Source: JANNRW01 sp031401815 (GTDB lineage: Bacteria > Desulfobacterota > Desulfuromonadia > Geobacterales > DSM-12255). Taken from it: 11,867 nt of DNA. The notes beneath the pieces are model-generated. The model was not told the origin of the DNA. It saw nothing but the letters and a program-made list of their open reading frames with translations, and ran no database searches. The position numbers and the translations under genes were made by a program. Positions 1 to 5,730 of this stretch are shown here, one piece after another; within the stretch, counting starts at the first letter, position 1; every line of letters begins with the position of its first letter. The stretch is taken from contig JANNRW010000083.1 of NCBI GenBank assembly GCA_031401815.1, forward strand, positions 1-11,867, read 5' to 3'.

Positions 1-2367
1 CAGCTCCCCTTTTTGCAGGGTTACGCTCTCTATTCCGATAGTTCCAGGCTGGCTCTTGCTCTGCACGGGCTCTGGCTGCAGAGGGGGAGAAGCAGCAGAG
101 TTTGCAGGAGGTGTATACAGATCCTGAAGATTGATCCTGCCGTTTTTGTTGACAATGACCCTTGCATAATAGTTGTCAAGGGTCACGCCGGTCATGTTGA
201 GGGAAAAAGGCTCCAGAGCACCGCTGAAGCGATCAAGCTGTAGACTCTCCCATTTAAGGAGATCTTCCCCCTCTTCGCTGTCAATGGTGTACAAGTCGTG
301 AACCCCTGCCTCCCCCCGGAAATTGCCTGCAATTCGAGCTGCTTCCTGGCGAAGATCAAGGTTCAGCGCAGCATCAAGCTTGCCATCGAGCAGCACGACA
401 TTAACCCCTTCCGGCAGATAGGGATCAATATCTACCAGAGGGATCTTCTTCATCAAAACATCCCCCTTGAAACGAAAAGGGGAAGGCAGAATCTCGCCGC
501 TGGCAGACAAACTCCCCTCCTTTCCGTACCCTGAAGCAAAGGTAAAGGGGATGGGAGTCATTTTAGGCCCGGTGACTGATGAGGCTGATGCTGTGATTTT
601 TCCGAAGGAAAAGAGCGGTTTTTCCTCCTTCATATTGTCAGTAAACTGCGCATCAACACTGCTTACGGAAACTTTCCCGATCTTCCAGATAAATGGCGCT
701 TCTTCTTTGACAGGAGTCTGGGGAGCGGCAGCCGGTGCCTTGGGCTGTAGAAGCATTTCCGATGAAAGCCTGCCGGACAAATCTCTGGAAATATCAAACG
801 TCCCCCCCTTGGCAGCAACCCTTTCGATTGAAACTCTTTTCTCCTTTAACTTCAGCCTCCCCCCCTCGACAGTTACCGATTGAAGCTTTACACCGTCAGA
901 AGCACCAAAGGGGATCTGCAAGTTCCTGACACCAAGCATTGCCTTTTCGATGGCAAGCCCTGCCTCCTTACCGTAGGCAAGATCACAGTTGAAGTCGACC
1001 CGACCTTTGACAGCGTCCCGCAGCAGCGGGGCAAGATAGGGGTAGAGAGGCTCCAGCTGTAGCCCTGTCAGCTTGAGTTTTGCATAAAATATCATCGGCT
1101 CGGTTGTAAAGTTTCCAGCTGCTGCTCCGCTCTCACCCCGACCTGTTACCAGTGACATCTGATAATCAGCCGGTAGCTCGCCAGTTGTAGAGTAGTTATC
1201 CAGACTGAAGGCCAGTTGCTTCAGTTCAGTGGCAAAACCTTTTTCCGGCAAGTCATCACGCAGATGCACCATACCATCAGAGAGCCGAAGCTGCTTGAGG
1301 GTCACAGTCGGACTCTTTTTAGGCTGATTACCCTTATCCGCCACAACTGTTGCCGGTTTTTCTCCGGAGAGACGACTGAAATTCCACCCCCCCTGCTTCC
1401 CCCTGGCAACTGTCAATTCGGGACGGTTGATGGTAATTGCCGCAATGTCATAACTTTCTGTCAGAATACCGATTCTGCTGATTTCAGCTTCAAGGGAATT
1501 AAGGGAAAAAAGCGGTGCTCTTGTATTATCAGCCAGTGAAAGATCTTTCAGTTGCAGCTTCCCGGAAATATTGATATCAGGTTTATCCCCCTTTACAAGC
1601 CTGTGACTGATCTGCAAAGAAGTGGAAAGCTCCCCCTTGATGATCGAAACCGGCAGACCTTTCGGGAAATAGGGGGCGTAATAAGGGATATCCAGACTTT
1701 TCAGGTTCACATCCACAATCGCCTCCATCCCTTTGTCAAATGGCTTCAGTTTGCCATTAAACCTGAAAGGTGCGCCATTGACCGTTGCAGAGAGATGGGG
1801 ATCGACATATTCCTTTGCAAAATAGGAGATATTGCTGATAAACGGAACTTGCAGGGTGAGCTGTTCGATTTTGTGCTGCTGAGGCCGATCAACTGCATTA
1901 TCGTCAAACTGCAACGAACCGTTGGCAATTACAATGTTGTTGAGCGAGAAACGGGTGGGCTCGGCATCAGCACTCTTTTTTTTCGGCTGCTTTTCGAGGA
2001 TGTCGGTAAAATTGTAACTGTTTGCGCTGCTTCTAACCAGGTGTACATAAGGAGAAACAAGTTTCATCTCGGCAACAACCGGAGCCATCCGCCAGATTGA
2101 AGTCGGGCTCACTCTTACCTTCAGGCTGCTGAAGGAGACAAACACAGCGCTGCTGCTCCTTTCAAGGAGCTTTGCGCCACGGACTTCAGCAGACCAGGTT
2201 AAAGGGTTTATAGAGACAGCAGCGACTGTAAAAGCTCTGTCAGTTGCTTTGGAGACCTGCTTTTCCAGCTGGCTTTTGACGATTGAAGGGAGGATGAAGG
2301 CAGTAAAGAGTAATCCGGCAAGCAGGGCAGTGCCGACAACAATCATGATTTTGCGTTTTCGGGTCAT
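1..2367 (-). CDS. DUF748 / AsmA-like envelope protein (C-terminus cut by the window edge)
   Basis: The minus strand is open from ATG at 2367 to position 1 (789 codons, no stop), so the C-terminus lies outside the window. The start is preceded by GAGGAG seven bases upstream. Residues about 7-25 form one hydrophobic helix after a basic MTRKRK start, as in an inner-membrane anchor; the rest would be periplasmic. Around residues 205-260 the protein carries the typical DUF748 pattern (KPFD...VDVNLKSLDIPYYAPYFPKGLP followed by IKGELSTSL, given here in two pieces), and a second related unit recurs near the visible end (IPLVDIDPYLPEG, then LDNYYARVIVNKNGRINLQD). Family knowledge: DUF748 proteins belong to the AsmA/TamB/YhdP-like group of bridge-like proteins linked to lipid transport or outer-membrane homeostasis, usually about 1000 residues or more. 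The exact cargo is unknown. The gene faces away from the tfoX-like gene. Confidence 0.9.
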   Translation of the reverse strand, partial: MTRKRKIMIVVGTALLAGLLFTAFILPSIVKSQLEKQVSKATDRAFTVAAVSINPLTWSAEVRGAKLLERSSSAVFVSFSSLKVRVSPTSIWRMAPVVAEMKLVSPYVHLVRSSANSYNFTDILEKQPKKKSADAEPTRFSLNNIVIANGSLQFDDNAVDRPQQHKIEQLTLQVPFISNISYFAKEYVDPHLSATVNGAPFRFNGKLKPFDKGMEAIVDVNLKSLDIPYYAPYFPKGLPVSIIKGELSTSLQISHRLVKGDKPDINISGKLQLKDLSLADNTRAPLFSLNSLEAEISRIGILTESYDIAAITINRPELTVARGKQGGWNFSRLSGEKPATVVADKGNQPKKSPTVTLKQLRLSDGMVHLRDDLPEKGFATELKQLAFSLDNYSTTGELPADYQMSLVTGRGESGAAAGNFTTEPMIFYAKLKLTGLQLEPLYPYLAPLLRDAVKGRVDFNCDLAYGKEAGLAIEKAMLGVRNLQIPFGASDGVKLQSVTVEGGRLKLKEKRVSIERVAAKGGTFDISRDLSGRLSSEMLLQPKAPAAAPQTPVKEEAPFIWKIGKVSVSSVDAQFTDNMKEEKPLFSFGKITASASSVTGPKMTPIPFTFASGYGKEGSLSASGEILPSPFRFKGDVLMKKIPLVDIDPYLPEGVNVVLLDGKLDAALNLDLRQEAARIAGNFRGEAGVHDLYTIDSEEGEDLLKWESLQLDRFSGALEPFSLNMTGVTLDNYYARVIVNKNGRINLQDLYTPPANSAASPPLQPEPVQSKSQPGTIGIESVTLQKGEL

Positions 2368-2406
2368 CTTCCAGCTCCTCTTTTATCAAAAAAGGCATTT
2401 ACTCCC

Positions 2407-2528
2407 GCAACGACGCAACGAACGCGACGAAATTCAAATACTTAAGAAGATTTGTAACCTCACCAATCTGGTGAATGACATTATCGTTTAACTGCCCGAT
2501 TTTACGTTGCGTCGTTGCGCTCGTCGCG
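2407..2528. repeat. Opposed copies of a GCAACGACGCAACG repeat word
   Basis: GCAACGACGCAACG at 2407-2420 has a perfect 14-base reverse complement at 2505-2518, 84 bases apart. Each copy is followed on the plus strand by a second short module (CGCGACGA at 2423-2430; TCGTCGCG at 2521-2528), so the second module sits inside the potential stem on the left but outside it on the right. This suggests two inserted copies of a dispersed intergenic word and not one evolved hairpin. I recall similar words between genes in Geobacter-like genomes, but could not check it here. Confidence 0.6.
2460..2474. promoter_or_regulatory. Operator-like palindrome TCACC-N5-GGTGA
   Basis: TCACC and GGTGA arms flank a five-base centre, about 95 bases ahead of the DUF748 start codon. 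The size and symmetry fit a dimeric repressor site, but no regulator can be named. A similar TCACC-N3-GGTGA palindrome lies at 9929-9941, before a broken antidote gene, so the resemblance may be chance. Confidence 0.25.
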
Positions 2529-2707
2529 TGAAACTGCTTTTTCTAGGTTCATATCTGCCCAGTAACTATAGCCTCTCAGCATGATGAGTCAACGGGAAAG
2601 AGTGCGACAGTTTTTTCCTGCTTCATATATCATCATTACTGTGCTACTGTGAGCGTACTTTTATGTGATGGGGTACATAATGGAGCGCAATCGGGACAGC
2701 TGATCAG

Positions 2708-2746
2708 ACGCCGCACCTCCGGGAAACCGGCAGTTGCGGCGTTTTT
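2708..2746 (+). terminator. Terminator-like hairpin 22 bases before the TfoX-like start codon
   Basis: ACGCCGCA (2708-2715) pairs with TGCGGCGT (2735-2742). Inside this, CCGG (2719-2722) pairs with CCGG (2727-2730) around a GAAA tetraloop, and the stem runs into a T-rich tract. It is a good intrinsic terminator by sequence. No gene upstream on this strand needs one, so it may end a short unannotated RNA, or act as an attenuator for the downstream gene. Confidence 0.6.
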
Positions 2747-2767
2747 GGTTTGTGGGCAGAGGGGATC

Positions 2768-3097
2768 ATGGCTTACGACAGCAGCCTGGAAAAAAGGATT
2801 GACGCACTGCTGGCGGCAACGTCCGGCATAGAGAAGAAAAAGATGTTCGGCGGAGTCTGCTACCTGCTCGGTGGCAACATCGCCTTCGGCATCTGGCAGC
2901 AGAGCCTGATCGTCCGTGCCGATCCGGCCACAGCCGGGGAGAAGCTTCTGCTGGAGCATGTACGGCCGTTCGACATCACCGGCAGGCCGATGAAAGGTTG
3001 GCTGCTGGTAGATACCGGCGCCTGGTCTGACGAAGCAGCGCTACAGGGATGGCTGGAGATAGGGCGACAGTTTGCAGGGGCGCTACCGGTGAAGTAG
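2768..3097 (+). CDS. TfoX N-terminal-domain protein
   Basis: A 109-residue protein formed by a single TfoX_N domain. MFGGVCYLLGGNIAFGI (residues 26-42) and the later GRPMKGWLLVD (72-82) are the two typical conserved blocks, the second followed by an acidic, Trp-containing helix (W86, W95). The C-terminal TfoX helix-hairpin domain of gamma-proteobacterial competence regulators is missing, as is common in stand-alone family members. I chose ATG at 2768 because AGAGGGG lies just upstream; an in-frame TTG at 2750 would add six residues and lacks a better site. Full-length TfoX/Sxy acts with CRP to activate competence genes. For the short form the role is unproven. It probably does not bind DNA in the same way. 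The gene stands alone, behind a terminator-like hairpin. Confidence 0.85.
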   Translation: MAYDSSLEKRIDALLAATSGIEKKKMFGGVCYLLGGNIAFGIWQQSLIVRADPATAGEKLLLEHVRPFDITGRPMKGWLLVDTGAWSDEAALQGWLEIGRQFAGALPVK

Positions 3098-3155
3098 AGG
3101 GGGGTATCCTGTTTCAGGAACTTTGAGGATAGCAGCAAGATAATACAATAGAAAG

Positions 3156-3240
3156 AAGTTACTTATAAAAGTAACCATGTAGATTACTCATATAAACAGC
3201 AAGTTACGTATATTGGTAACAAGCTACTTATATACTGAAA
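3156..3240. repeat. Four degenerate ~20-bp tandem units (iteron-like), AT rich
   Basis: Units start at 3156, 3181, 3201 and 3221 and read aagttacttata, agattactcatata, aagttacgtatatt and aagctacttatata. The last three are spaced exactly 20 bases, about two DNA turns. The first carries a perfect hairpin GTTACTTATAAAAGTAAC (3158-3175), and the third repeats GTTAC/GTAAC (3203-3207, 3216-3220). The array lies in a convergent gap, between the end of the TfoX-like gene and the end of the HigA-like antitoxin, so it is not placed as a promoter of either. Confidence 0.6.
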
Positions 3241-3298
3241 CCTATGATCAACGAGTTATGCCACAAAAAGGAGACTCTCACCCCTTTCATTTTGGATA

Positions 3299-3344
3299 TA
3301 ACAGGCCCGATAGATTAGAAGGAGTGGGCTGACTTCCCCTGTTA
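3299..3344. repeat. Inverted repeat TAACAGG / CCTGTTA
   Basis: Seven-base arms at 3299-3305 and 3338-3344 enclose 32 bases, with weaker inner pairing (GAAG with CTTC). It lies just beyond the stop codon of the minus-strand antitoxin gene and could help to end that transcript, though there is no U-rich tail. Low confidence for any function. Confidence 0.3.
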
Positions 3345-3365
3345 CTTGCGACCCCGTGGTCACTC

Positions 3366-3641
3366 TCAGGCAACTCTGATTTCGATCTTGCCATTGACAG
3401 CTTGCGCGTATCGTTTCAGAGATCTGAGGCTGGGCAAAGGATGGCCGGACTCAAGTCGGGCAACAACAGACTGTGTCGTGCCCATCCGCTTTGCCACCTC
3501 ATCTTGCGTCAAATGTGCTTTCTTCCTGGCTTCGATAAGCTGAGCCGCAAGCGCAAACTCATCCTCAAGCCCTATATACTCTGCATGGAATTCCTTATCC
3601 TGCAGAAGTTCTATTTTAACTTCCGACATTTTCCTACCCAT
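3366..3641 (-). CDS. HigA-type antitoxin with XRE helix-turn-helix
   Basis: A 91-residue protein. Residues about 30-90 form a Cro/CI helix-turn-helix: LAAQLIEARKKAHLTQDEVA, then KRMGTTQSVVARLESG and PSLRSLKRYAQAVNGKIEI, the classic pattern of antitoxins paired with HigB/Gp49-like toxins. ATG at 3641 is chosen because AAAGGAG is seven bases upstream; a TTG at 3647 and an ATG at 3629 are also in frame. The gene begins eight bases before the end of the toxin gene, so the pair is probably translationally coupled. The expected role is to neutralise the upstream toxin and repress the shared promoter. Toxin-first order is the rule in higBA operons. Confidence 0.88.
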   Translation of the reverse strand: MGRKMSEVKIELLQDKEFHAEYIGLEDEFALAAQLIEARKKAHLTQDEVAKRMGTTQSVVARLESGHPLPSLRSLKRYAQAVNGKIEIRVA

Positions 3642-3969
3642 GATCAATCTCCTTTACGCGTGACAATGCCAGAGCAATTTCACCCGGCGGTGTCTTTTGT
3701 GTCTTCTTCACGAATACCCGTAGAATAACCACTCGTCTGCCGACTACAGCTACATACAGAGCCCGGGCGATCCCTGACTTTCCTTTACCACGAATCTCCC
3801 AGAGTTTGTCCTGAAGATGGCGGACATATGGCATGCCCAGATTCTCAAGGCCGTGTAATTCAACCAGATCCGTAATTCGTACCAGACGAGCCTGAAGATC
3901 CTTGGGGATAGAAAGGAACTCTTGCTCTACCGTATCATTCAGAAATTCGACAGTCCATGTACGCTTCAT
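3634..3969 (-). CDS. HigB/RelE-type toxin (phage Gp49-like family)
   Basis: A 111-residue basic protein. Its second half carries the Gp49/HigB-like core: LWEIRGKGKSGIARALYV (residues 56-73), VVILRVFVKKTQKTPPGEI (80-98) and a final helix with ALSRVKE. Family members are ribosome-dependent mRNA interferases of the RelE fold; basic residues in the KKTQKTP loop and C-terminal arginines are the usual RNA-contacting ones. The gene overlaps its antitoxin by eight bases. The start ATG has no Shine-Dalgarno sequence: the bases before it are CATTCC and then a -10 box, which fits leaderless translation. It is complete and likely functional, since antitoxin and toxin frames are both intact. Confidence 0.88.
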   Translation of the reverse strand: MKRTWTVEFLNDTVEQEFLSIPKDLQARLVRITDLVELHGLENLGMPYVRHLQDKLWEIRGKGKSGIARALYVAVVGRRVVILRVFVKKTQKTPPGEIALALSRVKEIDHG

Positions 3970-3975
3970 GGAATG

Positions 3976-4004
3976 ACTATAGCAAAAAAGCGATAAACAG
4001 ACAA
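3976..4004 (-). promoter_or_regulatory. Sigma-70 promoter of the HigB/HigA-type operon, predicted leaderless
   Basis: On the minus strand a -35 TTGTCT (4004-3999) and an extended -10 TGC-TATAGT (-10 box at 3981-3976) are separated by 17 bases. The -10 box ends six bases before the toxin ATG at 3969, so the usual start point (seventh base after the box) is the A of the ATG itself. Together with the absent ribosome-binding site this predicts a leaderless mRNA. Confidence 0.65.
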
Positions 4005-4051
4005 AGCAATTTAAAGTACTGTTCCTCGCTATTCACTTCTGACCCTTACCC

Positions 4052-4205
4052 CTGACTACTCAAAACAGCGCTCTTTTCGATTGCATTGCCAAGGATCAAC
4101 ATGTAGAAAAGGCTGATGAAGATAGAGCGAAAACCTGAATGGCTCCGGAAAAAAACAAAGGCAGGGTCAGCCGCTGACATGAGACATATCCCATGGCCAC
4201 CCTAA
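4052..4205 (+). pseudogene. Duplicated, truncated 5' end of lipA
   Basis: Positions 4052-4154 match 5665-5769 (the leader and start of intact lipA) with roughly 85-90 % identity by eye, including 26 identical bases at the right end. The match covers the ribosome-binding region and an ATG (4116) encoding MKIERKPEWLRKK against MKIQRKPEWLRKK in lipA. After codon 13 the sequences part completely; the remnant reads on for 16 unrelated codons to TAA at 4203. It has no radical-SAM cysteines and cannot be a functional lipoyl synthase. It is either the displaced original start of lipA or a copy carried by the accessory segment that lies between the two. Confidence 0.85.
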
Positions 4206-4425
4206 TCCCCAGCATAACCACCTGCAAATTCGACACTCCCGGCGAGCGTCGCTTTGCCCGGCTTTTGGAGGCAAAGCTGGAGGACGACTATCTTTGCTGG
4301 TTCAACGTCCCCATTGGCCAGGCCCGGCTCCATCCCGACTTTATCATCCTTCACCCCCAACGCGGCATTGCTCGGAGCTCATCATCCACCTCGCCGACAC
4401 CATTGTCGTGCAGGCCGCAGCCTGA
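4193..4425 (+). pseudogene. Broken NERD-type helicase/nuclease: N-terminal fragment joined to a foreign-frame tail
   Basis: From ATG 4193 the first 59 residues (for example GERRFARLLEAKLEDDYLC, then HPDFIILHPQRG) look like the beginning of NERD-domain proteins, in which the next residues would be a beta strand with the catalytic E-V-K. Here the reading breaks exactly at that point (about 4370). In the frame opened by a one- or two-base shift, the sequence reads SELIIHLADTIVVQAAA and stops at 4425, which looks like a genuine protein end. I infer a large internal deletion, or a join between two genes. The remnant lacks the nuclease core and all helicase motifs. No clear ribosome-binding site precedes the ATG. 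Family assignment rests on this N-terminal similarity only. Confidence 0.6.
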
Positions 4426-4449
4426 TTATGACCGGGGGATATTTCCGAT

Positions 4450-5178
4450 ATGACAACAGGTTTTATCCCTCAGCATGGCGGTTTTCGCAAGCTGCGCAGC
4501 TTTCAGACAGCCCAGCTTGCCTATGACGGTACGGTTATCTTCTGCGACCGCTTTATCAATAAGCGTTCCCGCACCCATGACCAGATGGTGCAGGCGGCTC
4601 GAAGCGGCGTGCAGAACATCGCCGAAGGGAGTCTGGCATCGGCCACTTCCAAGGAAACTGAAGTAAAACTGACCAATGTGGCTCGTGCCAGCCTGGGAGA
4701 GCTGCTGCTCGACTATGAGGATTTTCTGCGCCAGCGTGGCTTACGCCAGTGGGGGATGGATTCGCCGGAGGCACAGTCAGTGAGGAATCTCTACCAGTCG
4801 GACAAGTCGAACCGGTCTGACTGGTCCGACATTTACGCCTTTCGCACTGCTTCGGCCGAGGTAGTCGCCAACACACTACTCTGCCTGATCAACCAGGCCA
4901 GCAGCCTGCTCAGCAAGCAGATCAGACAACTGGAACAGGAGTTCCTTGCTCAAGGCGGCTTGCGTGAGAGGATGACCAGAGCCAGGCTGGAATCAAGAAC
5001 AGTGATGTCTGACCGGTCTGACAAGTCGGACTTGTCAGACATTAAAAACCCAAGCTGCCCGAAGTGTGCTAAGCCGATGCGCCAGCGCACTGCCAGGACT
5101 GGGCTCCACGCTGGCGAGTCATTCTGGGGTTGCACCGGGTATCCGGAGTGCACCGGAATCAGAAGTATCGGGCAATGA
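4450..5178 (+). CDS. Four-helix-bundle 'suffix' protein with topoisomerase-type zinc ribbon
   Basis: A 242-residue protein with three parts. Residues 1-115 are a four-helix-bundle (S23/IVS-like, relative of diversity-retroelement Avd) region with the hallmark DQMVQAARSGVQNIAEGS (44-61) and KETEVKLTNVARASLGELL. Residues 128-180 form a helical suffix region. Residues 203-234 form a zinc ribbon with C203, C206, C228 and C234, as in the C-terminal repeats of DNA topoisomerase I (CPKC...FWGCTGYPEC). Two Ser-Asp-X tracts (117-127 and 187-197) separate the parts. Its start follows a GGGGGAT motif by about ten bases. The domain set suggests a nucleic-acid-binding protein. The actual role is unknown; relatives are found as single genes in accessory DNA and in 23S rRNA intervening sequences. 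It is the only intact gene between the two lipA 5' ends. Confidence 0.82.
   Translation: MTTGFIPQHGGFRKLRSFQTAQLAYDGTVIFCDRFINKRSRTHDQMVQAARSGVQNIAEGSLASATSKETEVKLTNVARASLGELLLDYEDFLRQRGLRQWGMDSPEAQSVRNLYQSDKSNRSDWSDIYAFRTASAEVVANTLLCLINQASSLLSKQIRQLEQEFLAQGGLRERMTRARLESRTVMSDRSDKSDLSDIKNPSCPKCAKPMRQRTARTGLHAGESFWGCTGYPECTGIRSIGQ
4797..4836 (+). repeat. Nine-base microsatellite (TCNGACNNG) in the four-helix-bundle gene, first tract
   Basis: Four successive nine-base units related to TCNGACNNG encode Ser-Asp-Lys, Ser-Asn-Arg, Ser-Asp-Trp and Ser-Asp-Ile at residues 117-128. The tract sits between the bundle and suffix regions. It shares its unit with a second tract at 5008-5043. Confidence 0.75.
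5008..5043 (+). repeat. Second nine-base microsatellite tract containing a 10-bp-arm palindrome
   Basis: Units TCTGACCGG, TCTGACAAG, TCGGACTTG and TCAGACATT encode Ser-Asp repeats at residues 187-198, just before the zinc ribbon. Within them TCTGACAAGT (5017-5026) and ACTTGTCAGA (5030-5039) form a perfect inverted repeat around CGG. The same unit recurs in the tract at 4797-4836. Confidence 0.78.
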
Positions 5179-5187
5179 AGAATTCAA

Positions 5188-5323
5188 GGGGACATTTATT
5201 TAATTCATATCAACTATTTCCTCGCCCCTATCAATCGCGGTTTCGAGCTGATGATGAACCGGGCGCAGCGGCAGATACTGATGAAAATGACAGATTGGAG
5301 TAGGAGTAAAATAAATCTGTCCC
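5188..5323. repeat. Imperfect inverted repeat GGGACA(GA)TTTATTT
   Basis: GGGGACATTTATTT (5188-5201) faces AAATAAATCTGTCCC (5309-5323); the right arm reads GGGACAGATTTATTT on the other strand, so the arms differ by a GA insertion. The ~107 bases between them show no transposase. Ends of this kind are familiar to me beside REP-associated (RAYT) transposases in delta-proteobacteria, so this may be a non-autonomous relic; that link is memory, not shown here. Confidence 0.45.
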
Positions 5324-5640
5324 GCATTCCTCGCATTCCCGTGGCCCAGATTTCCGGGTTTCCATCGGCAGCATAATCGGCAATTATAATCAGGCATAGG
5401 TAAGTTTTATTGCAATTTACTCAATAGAGTTGAACTGTTGCGCAGAGTAGCGACCGGCAGATAAATCGGCAACAAGGAACGCACCATGCCCGACTCAATC
5501 AGTCAAATAAGACTGCCACATAGGGACGTGTCTCAACTCCATACAAATTCTGACAACTGTCTAAATAACATGACCAATTTTACCATCTCTTTTTGCCGCA
5601 AATCAAAGTTGTGACTGAGAAAATTGTTACCAGCCCCTGG

Positions 5641-5675
5641 CTCCTGACCACTGTCTCCTGAACTCTGACTACTTA
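5641..5675. repeat. Degenerate heptad repeat (NNNCTGA) before lipA
   Basis: The bases divide into sevens: CTCCTGA, CCACTGT, CTCCTGA, ACTCTGA, CTACTTA. A looser version stands before the duplicated copy at about 4036-4060. It also resembles the AGRCTGA heptads at 10286-10306. Confidence 0.45.
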
Positions 5676-5730
5676 AGAGCAGCTCTCTTTTCCATTGCAT
5701 TGCAGATGTTCAACATGTAGAAAAGGCTGC

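Larger units (their letters stand above)
2368..2767. other. Intergenic region between divergent DUF748 and TfoX-like genes
   Basis: No credible gene is seen in these 400 bases. They hold the ribosome-binding site of the DUF748 gene (2375-2380, minus strand), two opposed copies of a GCAACGACGCAACG word, an operator-like palindrome at 2460-2474, and a terminator-like hairpin at 2708-2746. The regulatory start of both flanking genes must lie here, but no strong sigma-70 promoter stands out by eye. Confidence 0.6.
5179..5730. other. Non-coding stretch between the four-helix-bundle gene and lipA
   Basis: About 550 bases without a convincing gene. It holds an imperfect inverted repeat at 5188-5323, degenerate heptads at 5641-5675, and the 5' leader of lipA, which is duplicated at 4052. 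A 42-codon ORF at 5486-5614 has an AAGGA motif seven bases before its ATG, but its composition is not protein-like and I did not call it. A perfect TATAAT at 5385-5390 has no matching -35. Confidence 0.5.

Noticed and set aside
467..883. Plus-strand ORFs across 1-2367
   Set aside because: They lie opposite the continuous DUF748 frame, which has a clear family pattern, start and ribosome-binding site.
2660..2745. tRNA-like stretch before the terminator
   Set aside because: No T-loop GGTTCGA-type sequence and no cloverleaf pairing.
2640..2767. Cyclic-di-GMP-I (GEMM) riboswitch before the TfoX-like gene
   Set aside because: The conserved aptamer words (CGCA, GGGCAAACC, GCAAAGCC, receptor GGTAGC) are not present; only the terminator-like hairpin is seen.
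5200..5397. Minus-strand 65-codon ORF after the four-helix-bundle gene
   Set aside because: It runs through the inverted-repeat region, lacks a family pattern and lacks a ribosome-binding site.
5486..5614. 42-codon ORF with AAGGA seven bases before ATG
   Set aside because: Composition is not protein-like, it lies in a repeat-rich stretch, and it has no recognisable similarity.
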